DNA of 23,083 bases. Origin: an uncultured Bacteroidota bacterium. GTDB taxonomy: Bacteria; Bacteroidota; Bacteroidia; Chitinophagales; Chitinophagaceae. The stretch spans positions 1 to 23,083 of the forward strand of contig CAMLGR010000073.1 of the NCBI GenBank assembly GCA_946479615.1. Reading direction: 5' to 3'. The position numbers were made by a program, and so were the translations under genes. A model generated the notes under the pieces. That model did not search any database. It was given only the letters and a program-made list of their open reading frames with translations, and was not told the origin of the DNA. Positions within the stretch are counted from its first letter, which is position 1. Each line of letters opens with the position of its first letter. Below are positions 1 to 6,652 of this stretch, in pieces.

Positions 1-281
1 CATATTATATCCATCCATCTGTGTCATCCGTGTTCTATTCTTCAATTGTAGTACAATTTTTACCTTGTAATGTTAATGGAACACAGATAGGGCGGATAAG
101 ACGGATTCAATCTGAATTATCCATATTATATCCATCCATCTGTGTCATCCGTGTTCTATTCTTCAATTGTAGTACAGTATTTACCTTGCAATGTTAATGG
201 AATACAGATGGAACGGATAGGACGGATTTAATCTGAATTATCCATATTATATCCATCCATCTGTGTCATCCGTGTTCTATT
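1..281. repeat. 121-bp tandem repeat, 2.3 copies
   Basis: Copies begin at 1, 122 and 243, an exact 121-bp period. The third copy stops after 39 bp, where the sequence diverges at 282. Copies 1 and 2 differ by scattered substitutions. Each unit is itself an imperfect inverted repeat: a left arm containing ATCTGTGTCATCCGTGTTCT and a right arm containing GGAACACAGAT followed by CGGAT words, around an AT-rich spacer. The array may continue to the left of the window. It ends about 26 bp before the start of the first gene, so it may carry that gene's promoter, but I see no clear -7 box. Confidence 0.95.
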
Positions 282-307
282 TAGTTCATACACAAATAAC
301 ACTATTG

Positions 308-1411
308 ATGATCATTCTTGCCGCGCTTATTGCATTCATTCTTCTTGTCGTTATATTCACTAATATATTTACCAGGCAACTTCCTTTTGGCGCCTTGCCT
401 TCAGGGGAAAGACTGGAACGTATTCAGCAATCGCCCAACTATAAGAATGGACAATTTCAGAATGTAAGCCCTACGCCTTCGCTGACAGAAGGAGCGAGTT
501 ACGCCGGTGTGATGAAAGAGTTCTTCTTTAGCCGGAAGAAAAGAAATAAGCCGGCATCGGTCCTTCCTGCTGTTAAAACCAATCTTTTCGAGCTCGACCC
601 GCAGGAGAATATACTCGTATGGTTCGGTCACTCTTCTTATTTCATGCAACTGGATGGGAAGAAGATGCTGGTCGATCCTGTATTCAGTGGCAATGCTTCG
701 CCGGTACGGTTTACCACGAAGAGTTTTCCCGGCAGTGATATCTATACCGTGGAAGATATCCCTGTGATCGATTACCTGTTTATCTCGCATGACCACTGGG
801 ACCATCTCGATTACCGTACCATTGTCAAACTGTGTCCAAAGATTAAAAAAGTGATTACAGGGTTGGGTACCGGCGCCCATCTCGAACGCTGGGGATATGA
901 CAGGCAGCTTGTGAATGAAAAAGATTGGAATGAAAAACTGGTACTGGATGATGGGTTCATTGTATATACAACACCGGCGCGGCATTTTTCCGGGAGAGGC
1001 TTCAAAAGGAATACATCCCTGTGGATGTCCTTTGTTTTGAAAACACCTTCCTTTAGCATTTATTTAGGTGGTGATTCCGGGTATGATACGCATTTTAAAA
1101 AGATAGGTGATCAATATGGCCCTTTCGACCTGGCGATACTGGAAGACGGGCAGTATAACAAAAGCTGGAAGTATATTCACATGATGCCGGAAGAAGTGAT
1201 AACTGCCGGGCAGGAGTTGCGGGCAAAAAAAATATTGCCGGTACACTGGGGCAAATTTGCGCTTAGCCTTCACGATTGGGATGATCCGATCAAACGCGTA
1301 GTTAAAGAAGCTCATGCAAAAGGCATCACACTTATTCATCCACTCATTGGCGAAGCCGTAAATATCAATCATCAGGCAATACAAAAATCCTGGTGGGAAG
1401 GAATACAGTAA
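308..1411 (+). CDS. Membrane-anchored MBL-fold metallohydrolase (UlaG/NAPE-PLD-like)
   Basis: A 367-residue protein with an N-terminal hydrophobic segment (about residues 1-22) that should anchor it in a membrane, followed by a metallo-beta-lactamase fold. The metal-binding HxHxDH motif is present as H161-D-H163-W-D165-H166. A later metal-ligand aspartate lies in GGDSG (D256) and a C-terminal histidine in PVHWGKF (H313). These features fit the Lactamase_B_2 branch that includes UlaG lactonases and N-acyl phosphatidylethanolamine phospholipase D. The segment before the fold, with a GALPSGERLERI-type sequence, is typical of the RomA/NAPE-PLD-like subgroup. I chose ATG 308 because the upstream in-frame GTG at 263 lies inside the tandem repeat. 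The substrate cannot be read from sequence; a phospholipid or lactone is possible. The gene appears to be transcribed alone. Confidence 0.85.
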   Translation: MIILAALIAFILLVVIFTNIFTRQLPFGALPSGERLERIQQSPNYKNGQFQNVSPTPSLTEGASYAGVMKEFFFSRKKRNKPASVLPAVKTNLFELDPQENILVWFGHSSYFMQLDGKKMLVDPVFSGNASPVRFTTKSFPGSDIYTVEDIPVIDYLFISHDHWDHLDYRTIVKLCPKIKKVITGLGTGAHLERWGYDRQLVNEKDWNEKLVLDDGFIVYTTPARHFSGRGFKRNTSLWMSFVLKTPSFSIYLGGDSGYDTHFKKIGDQYGPFDLAILEDGQYNKSWKYIHMMPEEVITAGQELRAKKILPVHWGKFALSLHDWDDPIKRVVKEAHAKGITLIHPLIGEAVNINHQAIQKSWWEGIQ

Positions 1412-1456
1412 CGTATCAATAACAGCAATAAATTCCGCTGCTCTTATTTTTCTTTG

Positions 1457-1470
1457 GGATAAATTTATCC
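1457..1470. promoter_or_regulatory. 14-bp perfect palindrome, possible operator
   Basis: GGATAAATTTATCC is a perfect palindrome lying 80 bp before the first esterase gene, in the only sizeable gap before the esterase cluster. Its position suits a repressor or activator site. No regulator gene is in the window, and a 14-bp palindrome could be chance. Confidence 0.3.
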
Positions 1471-1550
1471 TCCCGGAATCCCGTTTAAAATCTCCCTGAT
1501 TAAGTATCTTTTCTTTTTAATCAATCCGTTATAAAAAACATTGCTGTTAC

Positions 1551-3497
1551 ATGAGCTACAAAAGAATAATTGCCGTCCTGCTTTTTATCTATTCTGTTCA
1601 ACCTCTCTGCGCACAAATCAAATTACCTGCACTGATCCGTGATAGCATGATTCTGCAAAGAGATACCAAACTGAAAATATGGGGATGGGCATCGAAAGGA
1701 GAGAAAGTGAAAGTGAAATTTACCGGGAAAACATATTCTACTACTACCGGAAGCGATGGAAAATGGACCGTGACATTGCCCGCGATCAAAGCAGGCGGCC
1801 CTTATACCATGGATATCAGCGGTAGTAATAAAATATCACTCAAAGATATTCTCATCGGCGATGTATGGTTCTGTTCCGGTCAATCGAATATGGTGCATCA
1901 GATGAAACTCCATAAGGAAAGATATGAAAAGGATATCGCGCAGGCGAATTACCCGATGATCAGGCATTTCTTTATCCCTACATTGACCGACCTGCAAGGA
2001 CCGCGTGACAATTTTCCTTCGGGTAACTGGAAATCCGCAAATCCTGAGGATGTGCTTGAATTTTCAGCCGTCGCTTATTTTTTTGCTGTTACTATTTACG
2101 AGAAATATAAGATACCCATCGGCCTGATCAATGCAAGTGTGGGCGGCTCACCCATTGAAGCCTGGATCAGTGAAGAGGGATTCAAAGAATTTCCGGAACA
2201 GTTAAAAACGATCGGAAAATTAAAAGATACCGCTTATGTCAATGCCGCTAACCGTTCTTCTTTCGGTGGTGGGAGAGGAGGCGCAAGACCGGTTGATAAA
2301 GGCATGACCGAATCCAAAAAATGGTTTGATCCTGCTTATCTTCCCAAAAACTGGCATAACATCAATGTGCCCGGTTATTGGGAAGACCAGGGATTGAAAG
2401 ATCTCAATGGCATCGTATGGTACCGGAAAGAAATTGAAGTGCCAGCCTCCATGACAGGAGTGCCGGCTAAATTATCATTGGGAAGAATTGTCGATGCCGA
2501 TTTTGCTTATGTCAATGGTGTGCAGGTGGGTACTACCACTTATATGTATCCACAACGCAGGTACCAGGTGCCTGCAGGTGTATTGAAAACCGGAAAGAAT
2601 ATTATTGTTGTAAGAGTGACCAATAACAATGGCAAAGGTGGATTCGTGCCTGACAAACCTTATGCGCTCACGGCTAACGGGCAATCTATCGATCTGAAAG
2701 GTGATTGGTTATTTAAAGTGGGACAGGCAAATGCGCCGGTTGTTTTTGAAAGAGGTGCAGGTGCTGTATTCCCCGTTTCTGCGCAGAACTCACCGGCTGC
2801 TTTATACAATGCAATGACGGCTCCCGCGATCAATTATAAAGTAAAAGGATTTTTATGGTACCAGGGCGAAAGTAATAGCGGTCGTGCACAGGAATATACA
2901 TTGTTACAACCTGCATTGATTGCTGACTGGAGAGCGAAATGGCAGGAGCCTGATGCTCCTTTCTTATATGTGCAGCTACCCAATTTTATGGACAGGAATT
3001 ATCTTCCTTCCGAAAGCCAATGGGCCGGTCTTCGGGAAGCACAATTAAAATCATTGTCTGTTCCCAATACCGGTATGGCAGTGGCGATCGACTTGGGTGA
3101 ATGGAACGATATTCACCCGGATAGAAAAAAAGATGTAGGCTATCGTCTTGCACTGGTAGCAGAGAAAGTAGCGTATGGCGATAACGCCGTTATTTATTCA
3201 GGACCGATCTTTCAATCGGCTGCCATCGATGGTAATAAAATAACGGTCAGCTTCACCAATATCGGAACTGGTCTTACGGCTATCGATGGGGAAGACCTGA
3301 ACCAGTTCGCTATTGCAGGAGCCGATAAAAAATTCGTGTGGGCCAACGCAAAGATCGAAGGAGATAAAGTGGTCGTATGGAGCGACGAGATCAGTCATCC
3401 CGAATTTGTCCGCTATGCCTGGTCCGACAATCCAGAGGATGCCAATCTTTATAACAAAGAAGGATTGCCGGCATCACCATTCCGAACAGATAAATAA
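1551..3497 (+). CDS. Secreted sialate O-acetylesterase family protein (SASA/SGNH esterase)
   Basis: A 648-residue exported esterase. The signal peptide ends near residue 21 (PLCAQ). The SGNH-type catalytic blocks are all visible: nucleophile S112 in CSGQSNM, the GGSPIEAW block, WYQGESN at 436-442, and the Asp-His pair D520 and H522 in NDIHP. Between the first and later blocks, at about residues 265-390, lies a jelly-roll, galactose-binding-like insertion (VPGYW, WYRKEIEVP, VNGVQVG), common in long Bacteroidota members. The family removes O-acetyl groups from sialic acids, and related proteins act on acetylated xylan, so the name does not prove a sialic acid substrate. It is the first gene of a + strand trio with gaps of 37 and 74 bp, which suggests an operon of secreted carbohydrate esterases. 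No SusC/SusD pair is adjacent. Confidence 0.9.
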   Translation: MSYKRIIAVLLFIYSVQPLCAQIKLPALIRDSMILQRDTKLKIWGWASKGEKVKVKFTGKTYSTTTGSDGKWTVTLPAIKAGGPYTMDISGSNKISLKDILIGDVWFCSGQSNMVHQMKLHKERYEKDIAQANYPMIRHFFIPTLTDLQGPRDNFPSGNWKSANPEDVLEFSAVAYFFAVTIYEKYKIPIGLINASVGGSPIEAWISEEGFKEFPEQLKTIGKLKDTAYVNAANRSSFGGGRGGARPVDKGMTESKKWFDPAYLPKNWHNINVPGYWEDQGLKDLNGIVWYRKEIEVPASMTGVPAKLSLGRIVDADFAYVNGVQVGTTTYMYPQRRYQVPAGVLKTGKNIIVVRVTNNNGKGGFVPDKPYALTANGQSIDLKGDWLFKVGQANAPVVFERGAGAVFPVSAQNSPAALYNAMTAPAINYKVKGFLWYQGESNSGRAQEYTLLQPALIADWRAKWQEPDAPFLYVQLPNFMDRNYLPSESQWAGLREAQLKSLSVPNTGMAVAIDLGEWNDIHPDRKKDVGYRLALVAEKVAYGDNAVIYSGPIFQSAAIDGNKITVSFTNIGTGLTAIDGEDLNQFAIAGADKKFVWANAKIEGDKVVVWSDEISHPEFVRYAWSDNPEDANLYNKEGLPASPFRTDK

Positions 3498-3534
3498 TAA
3501 TACTGATATTATTCATTTCAAATTCAATGCGGCC

Positions 3535-5055
3535 ATGAAAAAAATTCCTTTCCTTTTCCTGTTGCTGGTTGCTTTCAATGCGATGGCGCAAACGACAGCA
3601 AACGGAAACTATCCGGCGCCTGTTACTTTTACATCGGAACAGGATCATAACAATATGATGCAGCAACTGGGTGTAAAAAAACTGAGACCCGGGCCCAGTG
3701 GCAATGAAGCCGATCCCAATCATGCCAACTACGATGAATCATTGGCGAATCCCTGTCCGAAATTGCCGGATGTGCTGGTAACGAAAGCAGGTAAAAAAGT
3801 AACCACCCCCGATATGTGGTGGAAACAGCGCCGTCCTGAAATAGTAGAAGATATGGAACGCGAAGTGTATGGACGCTTACCAAAGAATCTTCCTGAAGTC
3901 ACCTGGACAGTTAAGATCACCGACAGGGAATTTGTCGGACGCATTCCTGTTATTGCCAAACAACTGATCGGTCATGTCGATAACAGTGCGTATCCTTTGA
4001 TCGATGTCAACATATCCATGATGCTGGTAGTACCGGTGAATGTAAAAGGACCGGTACCGGTATTGATGATGTTTGGCCGCCCTTCTTTTCCTTCGCCGGC
4101 GCAACCTTCGCCCGATGATATGGAGAAGATCAATGCAGCGATCAAAGAGTTATTGGTGAAATCCAACCCGGAAATGAAAGATATCTTTACCAGATACCCC
4201 GCGTATAATCCTGTTACACGTGCGAACACCGGTAACCCGTTTGCACCTCCTCCTCCTGTGGTGGGCGATCCGCCATCGACCGAACAATTACTGGCGGCAG
4301 GTTGGGGATATGCTACAATAGATCCTTCCACGATACAGGCTGATAATGGAGCCGGCATCACGAGGGGCATCATAGGATTAGTAAATAAAGGACAGCCACG
4401 TAAGCCGGATGATTGGGGCGCATTACGTGCATGGGCCTGGGGCGCTGCAAGAGGACTTGATTACCTCGAAACCGATTCTGCGGTGGATGCAAAAAAAGTA
4501 GGTATCGAAGGAGTGTCGCGTTATGGAAAAGCAGCCTTGGTGACACTGGCATTCGAACAACGTTTTGCTATGGGATTGATCGGTTCTTCCGGTAAAGGCG
4601 GTACTACATTGCATCGCCGTGTGTGGGGAGAAGCGGTAGAAAGTCTGGCAGGTGGAGAATATTACTGGATGGCGGGCAACTATGTGAAATATGGAGCATC
4701 GGAAGCCAGCTTTGGTGCAAAAACCGGTTGTGATATTCCTGTCGATTCGCATGAACTCATTGCAATGTGTGCGCCACGTCTTACATTTATCAGTTATGGT
4801 ATCCCGGAAAAAGGCGATGCCAAATGGCTGGATCACCAGGGTAGTTATATGGCGGCTATTGCAGCAGGACCCGTATTTAAATTATTAGGAGTAAAAGACC
4901 TGGGCGTTTCGAATGATTATGAAAAAGAAAAAATGCCGGCGGTGAATGTAGATATGCTGGATGGTCAACTGGCCTGGCGGCAACATGATGGCGGGCATAC
5001 CGATGGTCCGAATATGAAATACTTTATCAAATGGGCCGATAAATTTATCCGTTGA
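3535..5055 (+). CDS. Secreted CE15 glucuronoyl-esterase-like protein
   Basis: A 506-residue alpha/beta hydrolase with a signal peptide (MKKIPFLFLLLVAFNAMAQ). The CE15 nucleophile motif GVSRYGK is present with S328, and a catalytic histidine candidate, H488, lies in DGGHT near the C-terminus. The block containing LHRR and GEYYWMAGN is typical of bacterial CE15. At the place of the canonical catalytic glutamate, the sequence reads SSGKGG, so the acid is probably elsewhere; D428 in KGDAKW, after the next strand, is a candidate. Known CE15 enzymes cleave the ester between 4-O-methyl-glucuronic acid of xylan and lignin alcohols. The start was placed at ATG 3535 because it gives a clean signal peptide; the frame is open further upstream but would overlap the previous gene. 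Lies 37 bp after the preceding esterase gene. Confidence 0.85.
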   Translation: MKKIPFLFLLLVAFNAMAQTTANGNYPAPVTFTSEQDHNNMMQQLGVKKLRPGPSGNEADPNHANYDESLANPCPKLPDVLVTKAGKKVTTPDMWWKQRRPEIVEDMEREVYGRLPKNLPEVTWTVKITDREFVGRIPVIAKQLIGHVDNSAYPLIDVNISMMLVVPVNVKGPVPVLMMFGRPSFPSPAQPSPDDMEKINAAIKELLVKSNPEMKDIFTRYPAYNPVTRANTGNPFAPPPPVVGDPPSTEQLLAAGWGYATIDPSTIQADNGAGITRGIIGLVNKGQPRKPDDWGALRAWAWGAARGLDYLETDSAVDAKKVGIEGVSRYGKAALVTLAFEQRFAMGLIGSSGKGGTTLHRRVWGEAVESLAGGEYYWMAGNYVKYGASEASFGAKTGCDIPVDSHELIAMCAPRLTFISYGIPEKGDAKWLDHQGSYMAAIAAGPVFKLLGVKDLGVSNDYEKEKMPAVNVDMLDGQLAWRQHDGGHTDGPNMKYFIKWADKFIR

Positions 5056-5129
5056 TTGCTTTTATTCTTACCGGTAAATAATTCGTAACACAGGGCCAGC
5101 AATTAACAGGAACAATTATATAAAACAGT

Positions 5130-5930
5130 ATGATAAAAAAGATATGGTTTCCCGCAGTAGTTGGTTTGACATTATCATTTACCGGCTATGCGCAATCCGG
5201 CCAACCCTGGAATGGTAAAAAATGTGCCGTTGTATTAACCTATGACGATGCGATCGATCAGCATCTCGATATTGCGGTTCCTGTTCTTGATTCGTTGCAG
5301 CTGAAAGCCACATTTTATATTACGGCCTTTTCCAATTCCATGCAGAAGCGGATGAACGAATGGAAGAAACTGCCTGCAAAAGGATATGAACTGGGCAATC
5401 ATACTTTATATCATCCCTGTATCGGCGGACCCGGTAAAACCTGGCTCAAGCCCGAATATGATATGAGAAACTATACGGTGCAACGGATGGTGGATGAAAT
5501 AAGAATGACCAATGTCTTTTTACAATCGCTCGATAATAAAACAAAAAGAACATTTGCTTTTACCTGCGGCGATATGAAAGTGGATGATTCTTCTTTTATC
5601 AATGGAATGAAAAACGATTTCCTGGCTGCCAGGGCCGTGCGGAATGAAATGCATAAGATCAACGAGGTTGACCTTTATAATGTGGATTGTTATATGGTCA
5701 ATGGTGAAACGGGTGCGCAGTTGATAGAATGGGCGAAAAAAGCAATAGCGACCAATTCATTGCTGGTCATATTATTTCATGGAGTGGGAGGGGGCAATGC
5801 ATTGAATGTATCGCCTGCTGCGCATAGCGAATTCCTTCATTTCTTAAAACAACATGAAAAAGAAATAATGATCGCTCCCATGATCACCATAGCAGAACAT
5901 ATTAAGGAATGGCAGGCGCATAACAAATGA
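5130..5930 (+). CDS. Secreted polysaccharide deacetylase (CE4/NodB-like)
   Basis: A 266-residue exported protein with a signal peptide ending near residue 21 (GYAQS). NodB-homology motif 1 appears as LTYDDA (D39, D40), and motif 2, the metal-binding HxxxH, as H91-TLY-H95-P. ATFYIT follows motif 1 as in the family. The C-terminal ILFHGVGG block supplies the late motif with a conserved histidine. CE4 enzymes remove N- or O-acetyl groups from chitin, peptidoglycan or xylan; sequence alone does not choose between them, though the two neighbouring esterases make xylan attractive. The gene begins 74 bp after the CE15-like gene on the same strand and is probably co-transcribed. It converges on the lipoprotein gene with only 17 bp between stop codons and no obvious terminator. 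Confidence 0.88.
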   Translation: MIKKIWFPAVVGLTLSFTGYAQSGQPWNGKKCAVVLTYDDAIDQHLDIAVPVLDSLQLKATFYITAFSNSMQKRMNEWKKLPAKGYELGNHTLYHPCIGGPGKTWLKPEYDMRNYTVQRMVDEIRMTNVFLQSLDNKTKRTFAFTCGDMKVDDSSFINGMKNDFLAARAVRNEMHKINEVDLYNVDCYMVNGETGAQLIEWAKKAIATNSLLVILFHGVGGGNALNVSPAAHSEFLHFLKQHEKEIMIAPMITIAEHIKEWQAHNK

Positions 5931-5947
5931 GTTATGCCGTCATCAGG

Positions 5948-6421
5948 CTATGGGAATTGTATTTCGATAGGCTTGACACGTTCATACACCACTTTTTGTC
6001 CTGCATCATACGCATAGCAACCCCAGATAAGCGTTAACTGGTTGCCGGAAATTTGCATGAATACTTTCGCATCCGTGGAGGATAAGATATTGGTGCCATT
6101 ATCGAATATGATCCGGTTGGTGAACTGACCGGCCGGAAGCACCAGGCACACATTTTCCTGTACACCGGGATCGCGGATGATGGTAAAATTGCCCCGCTTG
6201 CTGAATGTTCCATTTACCTGCATTTCATAATGACCGTTGTCAAATGTCAGGAGATTACCATTGCCTGGCTGAAACACTGCTACCTGGGGGTTAAAAGCGG
6301 CGGAAGATTGCCGTAATTCCCAGGTCCCTGCAATCGAGCTTTCAGCGTTATTCTTTTTGCTGCAACCCGTAAAACCAACTATAAGCGCCAGACATACAAT
6401 TTGCAGGGAAATAAATTTCAT
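5948..6421 (-). CDS. Small lipocalin-like lipoprotein
   Basis: A 157-residue protein starting MKFISLQ, with a lipoprotein signal peptide and lipobox cysteine C20 in GFTGCSKK, so it should be lipid-anchored at the cell envelope. The mature part begins with an IAGTWELRQ segment followed by predicted beta strands such as NLLTFDNGHYEMQVNG, the usual look of small Bacteroidota lipocalin-like domains. No catalytic motif is seen. I used ATG 6421 rather than an upstream in-frame ATG at 6508, because only the former places the lipobox at a normal distance. It faces the esterase trio tail to tail and is divergent from the GH2 gene; a functional link to glycan use is not shown. Confidence 0.72.
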   Translation of the reverse strand: MKFISLQIVCLALIVGFTGCSKKNNAESSIAGTWELRQSSAAFNPQVAVFQPGNGNLLTFDNGHYEMQVNGTFSKRGNFTIIRDPGVQENVCLVLPAGQFTNRIIFDNGTNILSSTDAKVFMQISGNQLTLIWGCYAYDAGQKVVYERVKPIEIQFP

Positions 6422-6502
6422 GATTCCTGTTTTACCGGTTGACAGCCAGGAATATAAAATCGTTGCATGATAGCCACATAGCCGAAATAAGGGAAGATAA
6501 TC

Positions 6503-6561
6503 AGCCACGGATACACGGAAATGAATGCAATAGCGCCGGAGACGATCCGTGTATCGTGGCT
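6503..6561. repeat. Inverted repeat between divergent genes
   Basis: Left arm 6503-6519 (AGCCACGGATACACGGA) pairs with right arm 6546-6561 with one base missing; the loop is 26 nt. It lies in the shared upstream region of the lipoprotein gene and the GH2 gene. The core ACGGATnACAC(A/G)GA also occurs in the 121-bp repeat at the window start, so both may belong to one repeat family. Confidence 0.85.
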
Positions 6562-6652
6562 AATAATTTTTTCCCTCCCGCAGGGATATATATAAATTGC
6601 CTGTTATCTTAGCCCTTCGACTATACCTGCTGACCGTATAAAATGAAAATGT

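Noticed and set aside
1..281. CRISPR array
   Set aside because: The unit is 121 bp with no alternation of short repeats and unique spacers; it is an ordinary tandem repeat.
263..307. Longer N-terminus for the first hydrolase from GTG 263
   Set aside because: This stretch overlaps the truncated third repeat copy; ATG 308 gives a family-like membrane anchor directly.
401..985. Antisense reading frame of 194 codons inside the first hydrolase gene
   Set aside because: It is opposite the conserved metal-binding region of the MBL-fold gene and shows no family features.
1418..1455. Terminator after the first hydrolase gene
   Set aside because: A T-rich stretch exists, but only about four base pairs can form ahead of it (CAGC/GCTG), too weak to call.
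3313..3534. Longer N-terminus for the CE15-like protein
   Set aside because: It would overlap the previous gene by 185 bp and hide the clean signal peptide that starts at 3535.
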